Part shown: positions 1 through 7,199 of the stretch, one piece after another
Position numbering within the stretch: position 1 is the first letter of the stretch
How the letters are laid out: every line of letters starts with the position of its first letter
Source of the DNA: Pseudomonas sp. PGPPP3
Lineage (GTDB): Bacteria > Pseudomonadota > Gammaproteobacteria > Pseudomonadales > Pseudomonadaceae
Direction of reading: 5' to 3'
DNA: 9,469 nt
Assembly (NCBI GenBank): GCA_002256055.1
Contig: NKIE01000019.1
Span: 6,075-15,543, forward strand
Notes under the pieces: model-generated
The model's input: the letters and a program-made list of their open reading frames with translations, nothing else
What the model was told of the DNA's origin: nothing
Database searches by the model: none
Made by a program: the position numbers and the translations under genes

Positions 1-644
1 GGCACTTTGCGCACATCGAAGAACACGTCGAGGGCTTCGGCCACCAGGTCTTTTTTGATGTTGGGGTAGTGCACGTCGACGATCTTTTGCAGGGTGCCGC
101 GATCGGGGAAGGCGATGTAGTGGAAGAAGCAGCGGCGCAGGAAGGCGTCCGGCAGCTCTTTTTCGTTGTTCGAGGTGATGATGATGATCGGCCGTACTTT
201 GGCTTTGATCGTCTCGTTGGTCTCGTAAACGTAGAACTCCATCTTGTCGAGTTCTTGCAGCAGGTCGTTAGGGAACTCGATGTCGGCCTTGTCGATTTCA
301 TCGATCAGCAGGATGACCCGCTCTTCGGACTCGAAGGCTTCCCACAATTTGCCCTTCTTGATGTAGTTGCGTACGTCGTGGACCTTGTCCGAATCCAGCT
401 GCGAGTCGCGTAGGCGGCTGACCGCGTCGTACTCGTACAGGCCTTGGTGGGCCTTGGTGGTGGACTTGATGTGCCAGGTGATCAGCTTGGCGCCAAAGGA
501 CTCGGCCAGTTGCTCGGCCAGCATGGTCTTGCCGGTGCCAGGCTCGCCCTTGACCAGCAGCGGGCGTTGCAGGGTGATGGCTGCATTGACCGCCAGCTTG
601 AGATCGTCGGTGGCGACGTAGGACTGGGTACCTTCGAACTTCAT
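1..644 (-). CDS. MoxR-family AAA+ ATPase (partial, C-terminus beyond left edge)
   Basis: I translated this gene by hand from the minus strand; 214 codons are present and the C-terminus lies outside the window. The product starts MKFEGTQ. It carries a Walker A motif GEPGTGKT (residues 33-40), a Walker B motif VILLIDE (110-116), a sensor-1 asparagine in IITSNN (about N159), and a paired arginine (170-171) fitting the arginine finger. These place it in the MoxR branch of AAA+ ATPases. Members usually act as chaperones that mature or insert cofactors into partner proteins, commonly with a von Willebrand A-domain protein encoded downstream; here that position is off the edge. Proteins of this type are about 280 residues, so roughly a quarter is missing. 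The ATG at 642-644 is preceded by GAGG (652-655 on the opposite strand) at 7 nt spacing. It is divergent from cysK. The specific client is unknown. Confidence 0.93.
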   Translation of the reverse strand, partial: MKFEGTQSYVATDDLKLAVNAAITLQRPLLVKGEPGTGKTMLAEQLAESFGAKLITWHIKSTTKAHQGLYEYDAVSRLRDSQLDSDKVHDVRNYIKKGKLWEAFESEERVILLIDEIDKADIEFPNDLLQELDKMEFYVYETNETIKAKVRPIIIITSNNEKELPDAFLRRCFFHYIAFPDRGTLQKIVDVHYPNIKKDLVAEALDVFFDVRKV

Positions 645-705
645 GGGGAAACCTCGGACGCTAAAGCCAGCGGCGAAACTGGACAGTACAGTATTGGAAA
701 AGCCG

Positions 706-735
706 ACTATAACGCGCGGGCTAGTGGCCTGTGAA
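706..735 (-). promoter_or_regulatory. Candidate sigma-70 promoter for the MoxR-like gene
   Basis: Read on the minus strand, TTCACA (730-735) lies 18 nt upstream of TATAGT (706-711). Each hexamer matches its consensus (TTGACA, TATAAT) at five of six positions. Transcription would begin near 698-700, leaving a leader of about 55 nt before the ATG at 644. Placement and orientation fit the MoxR-like gene. This is a motif match only. Confidence 0.5.
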
Positions 736-746
736 CGCAGACGCAG

Positions 747-771
747 CATTCAGTCACTGAATGACGAGTCA
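747..771. promoter_or_regulatory. Overlapping dyads in the moxR-like/cysK divergent region (candidate operator)
   Basis: A perfect 7-bp inverted repeat, CATTCAG (747-753) and CTGAATG (757-763), is separated by TCA. It overlaps a second perfect dyad, TGAC-GA-GTCA (762-771). The pentamer AGTCA occurs in both. The site lies just upstream of the candidate minus-strand -35 box and about 160 bp upstream of cysK, so a bound protein could affect either gene. The regulator is unidentified. CysB controls cysK in enterics, but I cannot assign this sequence to it. Confidence 0.4.
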
Positions 772-839
772 GCAAAGTCTGGGCTGGCGGATGTTAGCGA
801 TTCATTCCCGGCCCTTTGCGCAGCCACGGGGCCTGCTCT

Positions 840-896
840 GAAGCGGAAACAGCTTCCAGCGACTAGACGGCCTCAAGCCGGCACCTTAGGCTTGGG
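840..896 (+). promoter_or_regulatory. Two small stem-loops in the presumed cysK leader
   Basis: Two inverted repeats lie upstream of the cysK ribosome site. The first is GAAGC (840-844) with GCTTC (852-856). The second is CAAGCC (874-879) with GGCTTG (889-894), extendable by one G-T wobble and one C-G pair to 872-896. Neither is followed by a T-run, so they are not obvious terminators. I see no clear sigma-70 promoter for cysK between 772 and 930. Whether these form in a transcript depends on where cysK transcription starts. Confidence 0.25.
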
Positions 897-930
897 TGAT
901 TATCAGCGACGCAGACAGGAGGACTTCGTT

Positions 931-1905
931 ATGAGCCGCATTTATGCAGACAACGCGCAAGCCATCGGCAATACCCCGCTGGTGCGGATCAATCGTCTGG
1001 GCCCGCCTGGGGTGACCATTCTGGCCAAGATCGAGGGTCGCAACCCAGCCTATTCGGTCAAGTGCCGGATCGGCGCCAACATGATTTGGGATGCTGAGGA
1101 GCGCGGCGTGCTCAAACCGGGCATGACCATTGTCGAGCCAACCTCGGGCAATACCGGTATCGGCCTTGCATTCGTGGCAGCCGCCAAGGGCTACAAGCTG
1201 CTGCTGACCATGCCGTCGTCCATGAGCCTGGAGCGGCGCAAAGTGCTCAAGGGTCTGGGCGCCGAACTGGTGCTGACTGAGCCGACCAAGGGTATGAAGG
1301 GCGCGATCGACAAAGCCACTGAAATCGCCAACAGCGATCCGGCCAAGTACTTCCTGCCGCAGCAGTTCGAGAACCCGGCTAACCCGGCGATCCATGAAAA
1401 GACCACCGGCCCGGAAATCTGGAATGACACCGACGGCAACGTCGATATGTTGGTGGCTGGCGTCGGCACTGGCGGCACCATCACCGGCATTTCGCGTTAT
1501 TTCAAACATGTGCAGGGCAAGGCGATTGTTTCCGTGGCCGTCGAGCCGATCACTTCACCGGTGATCACCCAGGCCCGCGCTGGGCACGAGCTCAAACCTG
1601 CGCCGCATAAGATCCAGGGCATTGGTGCCGGCTTTGTACCGAAGAACCTCGATCTGAGCATTGTTGACCGGGTTGAGCTGGTGAGCGATGACGATGCCAA
1701 GGCCACGGCCCTGCGCCTGATGCGTGAAGAAGGCATTTTGTGCGGGATTTCGTGTGGCGCGGCGATGGCGGCAGCCGTCCGTATAGCCAGCGAACCACAG
1801 ATGCAGGGCAAAACCATCGTGGTGATCCTGCCGGACTCCGGCGAGCGTTACCTGTCGAGCATGCTGTTCGACGGGCTGTTTACCGAACAGGAAATGGTTC
1901 AGTGA
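931..1905 (+). CDS. cysK: Cysteine synthase A (O-acetylserine sulfhydrylase)
   Basis: The product is 324 residues, the usual size for CysK. This PLP enzyme makes L-cysteine from O-acetylserine and sulfide in the cytoplasm. The PLP-binding lysine is K44 in the segment [13 protein letters not shown]. The substrate-binding loop TSGNTG is at 71-76 and the phosphate-binding loop GTGGT at 179-183. The C-terminal signature PDSGERYLS is present. The [13 protein letters not shown] segment and the length favour CysK over CysM. I chose the ATG at 931 because AGGAGG (917-922) sits 8 nt upstream and homology starts at [19 protein letters not shown]. The frame is open back to 643, but those residues look like translated intergenic DNA. 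The stop overlaps the start of the Sel1-repeat gene by 4 bp, suggesting an operon. Confidence 0.97.
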   Translation: MSRIYADNAQAIGNTPLVRINRLGPPGVTILAKIEGRNPAYSVKCRIGANMIWDAEERGVLKPGMTIVEPTSGNTGIGLAFVAAAKGYKLLLTMPSSMSLERRKVLKGLGAELVLTEPTKGMKGAIDKATEIANSDPAKYFLPQQFENPANPAIHEKTTGPEIWNDTDGNVDMLVAGVGTGGTITGISRYFKHVQGKAIVSVAVEPITSPVITQARAGHELKPAPHKIQGIGAGFVPKNLDLSIVDRVELVSDDDAKATALRLMREEGILCGISCGAAMAAAVRIASEPQMQGKTIVVILPDSGERYLSSMLFDGLFTEQEMVQ

Positions 1906-2480
1906 GAAAAACCCTTGTGTATGGATTGGCGGTGCTGCTGAGCGGCGCAGCCCAGGCTTCGGCCACGGACGACTATCTGAATGGTCTCAAGGCGCTCGAC
2001 GCGGGTCGCCAAAGCGAAGGCATGTACCTGCTGGAACAGGCCGCTGTGGCCGGTATGCCAGAGGCGCAGTTCCGCCTAGGCGAGCTGTTGTCCGGCCAGG
2101 ATGGCGAGCGCTGGCTGCGCTCTGCCGTGCGTCAGGGCTCGGTGCTGGCGGCCAATAGCCTGGCGCAGCGCTATTACGACGACACTCGTTACCGTCGGGC
2201 GGCGCAGTGCTGGTTGCTGGCGGCCAAGCAAGGCAACAGCCAGGCGCAGTCGCGTCTGGGCGCCTTGCAGGTGATCGGTTACGGCTTGCCCAAGGACCCG
2301 GTGCAGGCCTATGCCTGGCTGAATCTGGCTGCCAGTGCCGGCGATGCCGACGTGGTCGAGCTGCGCGACACCCTGGTGGAGCAGTTGGGCAAGGAGCGGC
2401 AGATGGCCGGCGAGGCCCTATCGCGGGACCTGCTGGAACATCCGCCAACCCTGCCGGGCGAGCCGCCCTGCGGCGAGTGA
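1902..2480 (+). CDS. Exported Sel1-repeat (tetratricopeptide-like) protein
   Basis: This is a 192-residue protein starting at GTG 1902, whose bases overlap the cysK TGA (GTGA arrangement), with an AGGAAA-like site (1889-1894) upstream. The N-terminus is a typical Sec signal peptide: RK, a hydrophobic core of about 12 residues, then AXA cleavage after ASA (about residue 21). The mature part is built of Sel1-like helical repeats. One begins near [10 protein letters not shown] (54 on), one near 84-112, and the clearest spans about 113-148, containing [19 protein letters not shown]. Sel1 repeats are protein-protein interaction scaffolds, so a periplasmic adaptor is likely; no enzymatic motif is visible. 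The 4-bp overlap suggests translational coupling to cysK. No functional link to cysteine synthesis is known to me. An open frame continues upstream inside cysK, but it lacks the signal peptide. Confidence 0.85.
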   Translation: MRKTLVYGLAVLLSGAAQASATDDYLNGLKALDAGRQSEGMYLLEQAAVAGMPEAQFRLGELLSGQDGERWLRSAVRQGSVLAANSLAQRYYDDTRYRRAAQCWLLAAKQGNSQAQSRLGALQVIGYGLPKDPVQAYAWLNLAASAGDADVVELRDTLVEQLGKERQMAGEALSRDLLEHPPTLPGEPPCGE

Positions 2481-2490
2481 GGGTGATTCT

Positions 2491-2515
2491 CGCGCGTCGT
2501 CTTAGGCGGCGCGCG
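2491..2515 (+). terminator. Hairpin at the convergent gene junction (possible terminator, no T-tract)
   Basis: The 11-nt arm CGCGCGTCGTC (2491-2501) pairs with GGCGGCGCGCG (2505-2515) around the 3-nt loop TTA. In plus-strand RNA two pairs are G-U wobbles and the rest Watson-Crick; in minus-strand RNA those two become C-A mismatches. It starts 10 bp after the Sel1-gene stop. The loop is itself the reverse-strand TAA stop of the transporter gene. Position and stability suggest a role in ending plus-strand transcription. The absence of a T-run argues against a classical intrinsic terminator. Confidence 0.4.
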
Positions 2516-3407
2516 GGTGCTCCGCTGCAACGGCGGGCTTAAGCACCAGATACAGGGCCAGCAGAATCAGTGCGCCACCGTACAGGTAAGCCCACGACAG
2601 CGGTTCATCGAGCAATAACACCCCCCAGAACACCCCGAATGGCGGAATCAGAAAGGTCACGGCCATGGATTTCAGCGGGCCGATATCGCTCAGCAGCTGG
2701 AAATACAGCACATAGGCCAGCGCCGTGCAGAGCAGGCCCAGGCCCAGCAGTGACAGCCAGACGTTAAGCCCACCCCAACTGGCCGGCGGTTGCTGCCACA
2801 GCGTCCAGGCAAACAGCGGCAGCAGGAACAGGCTGGCGCCGAGCATGCTGCCAAAGGCCGACAGGCGACTGTCGAGGCCGCCTTGCTGGTCCAGCCAGCG
2901 CCGCGCGAGGAAGCCGGCAAAGCCGTAGCAGGTGGTGGCCAGCAAGCAGGCCAGGGCGCCCCACAGCAGCTCCAGGCTAAACGCCAACGGCCCGGTACGG
3001 GTCAGCACGGCCACCCCGAACAGGCCGAGAAACACTCCAAGTCCCTTGTTCAAGGTCATGCGCTCGGCAAAAAACAGGGCACCGATGAGCGTGCCCATTA
3101 GCGGCGTGGTGGCGTTGAAAATCGCCGAGTAGCCGGCCGGCAACACCAGGGCAGCGAGGGTGTACATCAGCGCCGGAACCCCGGAGTTGATCACCCCGAG
3201 CAGCAGCACCTGTTTGAACTTGCCGCGAAAATCCAGCTTTACGCTCAGTACCAGGAGCAAGGCGAACAGGCCGAGCCCCGCCAGTATCACGCGAAAGAAC
3301 GCGGTCGGCACGGCGCCAAGCACGGGTGCGGCCACGCGCATAAACAGGAAGCTGGCACCCCAGATGGCGGCAAGGCCAATCAGGCGCAGATAAGCAGATG
3401 TGGACAC
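2502..3407 (-). CDS. EamA-family (DMT superfamily) inner-membrane transporter
   Basis: The product is a very hydrophobic protein of about 301 residues with roughly ten membrane segments, arranged as two EamA repeats. The first repeat opens with IGLAAIWGASFLFMRV and ends in the conserved ATTPLMGTLIGALFFAERMTLN region. The second ends with FLIPPFGVFWGVLLLDEPLS, a characteristic EamA helix pair. Family members are secondary exporters or permeases of amino acids and other metabolites; the substrate here cannot be told. I prefer the GTG at 3405-3407 (product MSTSAYLRLIG) because the family begins there and the length fits. The frame extends to TTG 3467 and an ATG at 3440, but neither has a good ribosome site, and the GTG has only a weak one. 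It lies 129 bp downstream of the porin gene on the same strand. Confidence 0.88.
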   Translation of the reverse strand: MSTSAYLRLIGLAAIWGASFLFMRVAAPVLGAVPTAFFRVILAGLGLFALLLVLSVKLDFRGKFKQVLLLGVINSGVPALMYTLAALVLPAGYSAIFNATTPLMGTLIGALFFAERMTLNKGLGVFLGLFGVAVLTRTGPLAFSLELLWGALACLLATTCYGFAGFLARRWLDQQGGLDSRLSAFGSMLGASLFLLPLFAWTLWQQPPASWGGLNVWLSLLGLGLLCTALAYVLYFQLLSDIGPLKSMAVTFLIPPFGVFWGVLLLDEPLSWAYLYGGALILLALYLVLKPAVAAEHPRAA

Positions 3408-3430
3408 GGCGCAAGCTCGCAGGTGGAGGA

Positions 3431-3460
3431 GGCCGGCCATTGTTGGTGGCAATGGCGGCC
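3431..3460. promoter_or_regulatory. Strong hairpin between the porin and EamA genes
   Basis: GCCATTG (3436-3442) and CAATGGC (3450-3456) form a perfect 7-bp stem around a 7-nt loop. GGCC (3431-3434) with GGCC (3457-3460) extends it, leaving one bulged base at 3435. On the minus strand it falls after the porin stop and about 24 nt before the chosen EamA start; the alternative ATG at 3440 lies inside the stem. There is no T-run on either side. It could protect or separate the porin message, or influence EamA translation. The rest of 3408-3536 shows no other feature. Confidence 0.4.
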
Positions 3461-3536
3461 AAAGCAATGCGGATGTGTCTGGCGGATGCGCTGATAGGGG
3501 CGGTATGACCCGACGCAGCGTTGCCGTGCGGGAGGG

Positions 3537-4313
3537 TTAGAAGGTCTTGCTGGCGCTGGCCACCAGGGTCGCACTGCAGACGTCGTCGTACCCCATGAAG
3601 TTCACGCATTCGGATTTCGACAGGTCGGTGTCGATATAGCTCAGGCCCCAGGTCACGCCGAGCAGGTCGCGGGTCAACTTGACTTCCCAATCGCGGTAGT
3701 CGGAGCGGCTGCTGGTGAAATCGCTGTTCCAGAACACCTCGTCTTTGTAGTCGACATATTCATAGCGGGCCTCGAAGCCGATTTCGGCCGGCAGCAGCGT
3801 GCGGTAGCCAATAAAGGCCGAGGCCAGGTCCTCGTCCTGGGCGCCGGTCTGCCAGTCGCCGTTTTCGTCTTCATAGTCCGGGCCTTTTACGTTAGTGGCG
3901 TATTTGGCGCCGAGCAGCACGCCGTAGGCATCCAGGGTGAATTGCACATCGTTCTGGTTGTATTGGCTGGCCCCGGAGAAATCATATCGGGTGTACCAGG
4001 CGTCGAGGCTGATGGCATCGCTGATCTGCCAGTAGTAGCCAGCGAAATACTCAAGTTCCTGGCGAGCGTCGTCCTCAGGGCCGAAGTCGACATTGGAGGT
4101 CCAGACGCCGGCATACAGGCCGCTGGCGTGACTGAGCATCACGTTGAGTTGCGCGGCCGGGTCGCCGAGGGTTTGTGAGATGCCGCTGGCGCGGTAGTCG
4201 CTGATCAGCGTGGGGGTGATGACCAGGCTGAACTGGTCGTTGAGGTCGATGGCTCGGGCGCTGAGTGGCGCGAGCGCCAAGCTGGCGAGGGTGAGCGCGG
4301 TCAGTCGGTTCAT
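3537..4313 (-). CDS. TorF-type putative porin (outer-membrane beta-barrel)
   Basis: This is a 258-residue precursor starting MNRLTALTLASLALAPLSARA, a Sec signal peptide with cleavage likely after residue 21. The mature protein opens with an aromatic and polar strand pattern (FSLVITPTLISDYRASGISQT), continues with alternating strands such as LYAGVWTSNVDFG and FAGYYWQISDAISLDAWYTRYDF, and ends in phenylalanine, as outer-membrane barrels usually do. This matches the TorF family putative porins (TIGR02001/gcw_chp type), which are about this size and lack a defined substrate. Two cysteines near the end (SECVNFMGYDDVC) could form a disulfide across the last loop. The ATG at 4311-4313 has AGGGA (4321-4325 on the opposite strand) 7 nt upstream. 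It follows the amidohydrolase gene by 110 bp on the same strand, so co-transcription is plausible. Confidence 0.85.
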   Translation of the reverse strand: MNRLTALTLASLALAPLSARAIDLNDQFSLVITPTLISDYRASGISQTLGDPAAQLNVMLSHASGLYAGVWTSNVDFGPEDDARQELEYFAGYYWQISDAISLDAWYTRYDFSGASQYNQNDVQFTLDAYGVLLGAKYATNVKGPDYEDENGDWQTGAQDEDLASAFIGYRTLLPAEIGFEARYEYVDYKDEVFWNSDFTSSRSDYRDWEVKLTRDLLGVTWGLSYIDTDLSKSECVNFMGYDDVCSATLVASASKTF

Positions 4314-4343
4314 GCAAGATTCCCTGTTTTTATGTTTGTAAGG

Positions 4344-4404
4344 GGCTGAGCAGGGCTGCGCCTGACCCAGCGGCAACGGCATGGCACCGTTACGGCTGAG
4401 CAGG
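4344..4404. repeat. 11-bp direct repeat in the amidohydrolase-porin gap
   Basis: GGCTGAGCAGG occurs exactly at 4344-4354 and again at 4394-4404, 50 bp apart and in the same orientation, within the 110-bp gap between the two minus-strand genes. The gap also holds a weak 5-bp inverted repeat and no T-run terminator. The repeat could be a binding site pair near a porin promoter or a chance duplication. Confidence 0.4.
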
Positions 4405-4423
4405 TTGCAGGCTTGTTTTGTGC

Positions 4424-6139
4424 TTATTCGCTCTGGGCTACAGCGGGCGTGGCTTCGGCGCGGTACACCGACTTGCCGGCAAAGAAGGTTTCGAGCACCT
4501 GGGTGTCGAACAACTCGCTGTCGTTGACCTTGAACACGTCGCGGTCGAGGACGATCAGGTCGGCTTGCTTGCCGGGCGCCAGGGAGCCGATTTGCTGGTC
4601 CAGACGCAGCGCTTTGGCGGCGTTCAGGGTGTAGGCGTAGAACATGGTTTCGCGGTCGATGCTTTCCTTGGCATTCAGGACGCCCAGCGGGCCTTTACGG
4701 GTGCTGGCCTGGGCGATGGCGTTCCACGGATTGGGGCTGGACACCGGCCAGTCGCTGGCGCCGGCAGTGGTGGCGCTTACGTACGGCTTGACCAGCTCCT
4801 CGGTGTAACTCTCGGCGGTGGCCCACAGCAGCTGCATGGAGGCGATCACGCCAAGCTCCTTGAAGCGTGGAAACTCCTTGGGATTGACCAGTTGCAGGTG
4901 GCTGATGCTGTGCGGCACCGGCGTTGGACTGAGTTTGCGTGCATAGGCAAAGCCGTTCAGCGATTCGCGCACCGCGCGGTCACCGACCGCGTGCATATGC
5001 ACGATCCAGTTACGCTGTTCGGCGGCTACCACCAGCTCGCCGAAGTGCGCCGGGTCAATCAGCAGTTCGCCGCGCTTGAGGCTGTTCTTGAACGGGTCGA
5101 TTACCGCAGCGGTTTGCCCTGGGAACTCCATGACCCCGTCGGCAAAGATCTTGATCCCCGGAAAGCTCAGGTTGGGCACGCCCTTGAACTGCGCCATGAC
5201 CTTGTCCAGTACGGCTAGATCGCTTGGCTTGCTCTGCGGATGGGTGAGCAGCAGGGCGGCGACGTGCACATTCAGCTCGCCGTTTTCGGCCAGCTGTCGG
5301 TACAGCGGCAGCACGCCAAGATCATGCTCGGTGGGGTGCATCTCAAACAGCGACTGATCGCCGCCGCCGTTGGCCGCCGCATCCATCCAGGCGGTGACGC
5401 CGACCTGCTGGTTGACCCGCACCGCTTCGCGGGCGGCCTTGAGCATCAGCTCGGGGCTGGGCGCCGGCAGCTGGCTGCGCACCCGGTCCCAGCCGGTTTC
5501 GGCCAGGTAACCGGTGGGCGTTAGGTCGCTTTCGTGTTCGATATAGCCGGCTTCCTTGGCGTCCAGACCCTTGACCAGGGCGGCGTTGATGCCGACGCGT
5601 TCGAGCATGGCGCGGTTGGCCCAGCCGGTGTGGCCGTCGATGCCGTCGAGCACCAGCGGCTGCTTGGCCCAGTCGCCCTGGTTGAAGCGTTTGGCCAGCT
5701 CGCGGCTGTGTTGCCAGTAGGCCGAGCTGGCTCCGGAAATCACCACCACGTCACCCATACGCGCCACACCGGCCTGGTCCTGGGCGCGGATCCAGGTTTC
5801 CAGCTCGGGCAGCGGCTTGACCTCGTCATACAGGTTGGCGCGTAGGCTGGCCAGGGCACCCATGACTGGGTGGCTGTGGGTGTCAATCATGCCGGGCATC
5901 AGCACCTTGCCGGCCAGGTCGATGCGCTGGGTCTTGGCGTCGGCCAGGGCGCTGATCGCGGCATTGCTGCCAACCTGGAGGATTTTGCCATCCTCTACAG
6001 CCACGGCCTGCTGCAAGGCCTGACCGGGTTCGCCGGTAAACACCTTGGCGTTGGTGAGGATCAAATCGGCGGCGGCCATCGATTCCAGTGAGGCACAAGC
6101 CAGCGCAACGCTGAGCAGGCTTGGAATAAACCGTTTCAT
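4424..6139 (-). CDS. Exported metal-dependent amidohydrolase, family 3 (YtcJ-like)
   Basis: The product is 571 residues with an N-terminal signal peptide (MKRFIPSLLSVALACASLESMA, cleavage near 22-24), so it probably acts in the periplasm. The body matches amidohydrolase family 3: an N-terminal beta segment (DLILTNAKVFTG), the metal-binding HxH pair H88/H90 in GMIDTHSHP, K330 in GIKIFADGV, HMHAVGDRAV with H381/H383, H414 in ISHLQ, and D463 in SDWPVSSPNPW. The C-terminal GSLAPGKQADLIVLD is typical. All expected catalytic-type residues seem present, so the enzyme looks intact. YtcJ-like proteins hydrolyse C-N bonds in varied amides, but the substrate cannot be predicted. The ATG at 6137-6139 has GGGAG 4-5 nt upstream. 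It is divergent from the first LysR regulator, which probably controls it, and is followed on its strand by porin and transporter genes. Confidence 0.92.
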   Translation of the reverse strand: MKRFIPSLLSVALACASLESMAAADLILTNAKVFTGEPGQALQQAVAVEDGKILQVGSNAAISALADAKTQRIDLAGKVLMPGMIDTHSHPVMGALASLRANLYDEVKPLPELETWIRAQDQAGVARMGDVVVISGASSAYWQHSRELAKRFNQGDWAKQPLVLDGIDGHTGWANRAMLERVGINAALVKGLDAKEAGYIEHESDLTPTGYLAETGWDRVRSQLPAPSPELMLKAAREAVRVNQQVGVTAWMDAAANGGGDQSLFEMHPTEHDLGVLPLYRQLAENGELNVHVAALLLTHPQSKPSDLAVLDKVMAQFKGVPNLSFPGIKIFADGVMEFPGQTAAVIDPFKNSLKRGELLIDPAHFGELVVAAEQRNWIVHMHAVGDRAVRESLNGFAYARKLSPTPVPHSISHLQLVNPKEFPRFKELGVIASMQLLWATAESYTEELVKPYVSATTAGASDWPVSSPNPWNAIAQASTRKGPLGVLNAKESIDRETMFYAYTLNAAKALRLDQQIGSLAPGKQADLIVLDRDVFKVNDSELFDTQVLETFFAGKSVYRAEATPAVAQSE

Positions 6140-6141
6140 GG

Positions 6142-6241
6142 TGACTCCCTTGTTTTTATTAGGCTTGCTGCGAGACTAAGCAAGTTCGTCGGGCAGCGGA
6201 ACGCCTGGCGCGGGCACAACTTTTGTTCCTGCTGGGAGTCA
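6142..6241. promoter_or_regulatory. Divergent control region between amidohydrolase and first LysR gene
   Basis: Two nested symmetries are visible. CTTGCT (6164-6169) and AGCAAG (6179-6184) form a perfect 6-bp dyad with a 9-nt spacer, the sort of imperfect palindrome bound by LysR-type regulators; it also contains a T-N11-A match (T6166, A6178). Flanking everything, TGACTCCC (6142-6149) and GGGAGTCA (6234-6241) are perfect inverted repeats, each holding one gene's Shine-Dalgarno sequence. A weak minus-strand promoter (TTGCTT, 16 nt, TAATAA) overlaps the dyad, but it would leave almost no leader, so I do not rely on it. GGAAC (6198-6202) with GTTCC (6225-6229) is a further wide inverted repeat. 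Confidence 0.45.
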
Positions 6242-7159
6242 ATGGTGGATAAATTCAATGCGCTGACCACTCTGGTGTGCGTGGTCGAGCAGAACAGTTT
6301 CAGTCGTGCTGCCGAGCAGTTGGGCAAGACCCCGTCGGCCGTGGCCAAGGCCATTGCGGCGCTGGAAGACGAGCAGGGCATCCGCCTGTTTGAGCGCACC
6401 ACCCGGCGCATGCAATTGACCGAAGCCGGGCGCCTGTATGCCCAGGCCGCGCGCGAAGCCCTGAGTTGCCTGAACAATGCCAGTGAGGAAATCGGCCAGA
6501 TGCAGCACGGCCTGCATGGCGAGTTGCGGATCTCGGCGGCGCTGGCCTTTGGCCCGGCGTTTCTCGCCGATGTTTGTGCGGCGTTCTGCCTGGCGCATCC
6601 GCAACTGCGTCTGCAGGTGGACTTGAGTGACAACGATCAGTTCATCCTCGAAAGCGGTCACGACCTGATCCTGCATGAGGGCGCCTGCGACATTCCTGGC
6701 CTGATTGCCCGGCCGGTAGGCAGTAACCGCATTGTCCTAAGTGCCAGTCCGGCTTACCTGGCGCGCGAACCTCTGCCAGTGACGGCGGCGACCTTGGGTC
6801 AGCATGCGTGGCTGATGTACAAACACCCGGCGCTCAGCCGCCACTACTGGACCTTTCGCCAGGCCGAGCAGGTGATGCGCATCGAGCAACCGGTGCCGCG
6901 CATCCTCAGTGACAACTACGACTTTCTCCTGGCCAATGCGGTGGCCGGCGCCGGCCTGTTGATCACGCCCTGGTGGAGCGCCGCGCCGTATCTGGCCGAT
7001 GGCCGCTTGGTCCGTTTGATGAGCGATTGTGAGCTTGATCCTGATGCATTCGGTGCGCATATTCTTGCGGTGTACCCGAGTCATCGGCGGGCCACTCACA
7101 AGGTCCAGGTGTTTATCCAGTTTCTCGAAGCCTTTTTGCGTGAGCGCGGTTACGCCTAA
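6242..7159 (+). CDS. LysR-type transcriptional regulator (first of a tandem pair)
   Basis: The product is 305 residues, standard for LysR regulators. An N-terminal winged helix-turn-helix covers about residues 3-62, with recognition segment SFSRAAEQLGKTPSAVAKAIAAL, followed by a linker helix and a periplasmic-binding-like effector domain (about 90-300). The closest subfamily by eye is the CrgA-like group. Where its neighbour has DLALREGRGDVPG, this protein has DLILHEGACDIPG, suggesting a changed effector pocket. The ATG at 6242 lies only 3 nt after GGGAG. The next codon, GTG 6245, gives better spacing and would align exactly with the MDK start of the neighbour, so it may be the true start. 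It is divergent from the amidohydrolase gene by 102 bp, the usual LysR layout with a target gene. It probably represses its own promoter. Confidence 0.93.
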   Translation: MVDKFNALTTLVCVVEQNSFSRAAEQLGKTPSAVAKAIAALEDEQGIRLFERTTRRMQLTEAGRLYAQAAREALSCLNNASEEIGQMQHGLHGELRISAALAFGPAFLADVCAAFCLAHPQLRLQVDLSDNDQFILESGHDLILHEGACDIPGLIARPVGSNRIVLSASPAYLAREPLPVTAATLGQHAWLMYKHPALSRHYWTFRQAEQVMRIEQPVPRILSDNYDFLLANAVAGAGLLITPWWSAAPYLADGRLVRLMSDCELDPDAFGAHILAVYPSHRRATHKVQVFIQFLEAFLRERGYA

Positions 7160-7199
7160 ATCCTTGCTTTGCCTGATCGGCACAAATATTCGGCTGGGA

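Noticed and set aside
643..930. N-terminal extension of cysK to an upstream ATG
   Set aside because: The extra residues have no family counterpart and cover promoter-like DNA, while the ATG at 931 has a strong AGGAGG and starts exactly at the conserved N-terminus.
2977..3690. 237-codon minus frame spanning the EamA and porin genes
   Set aside because: It runs through two real genes in another frame, is arginine- and proline-rich, and has no domain.
4418..5218. 266-codon open frame antisense to the amidohydrolase
   Set aside because: Shadow of a well-supported gene; the translation is glycine- and alanine-rich with no recognisable domain.
6090..6139. Possible lipoprotein signal in the amidohydrolase (ALAC at residues 12-15)
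   Set aside because: The residue at -3 is alanine rather than leucine, and the hydrophobic segment with a later MAA site fits ordinary signal peptidase I better.
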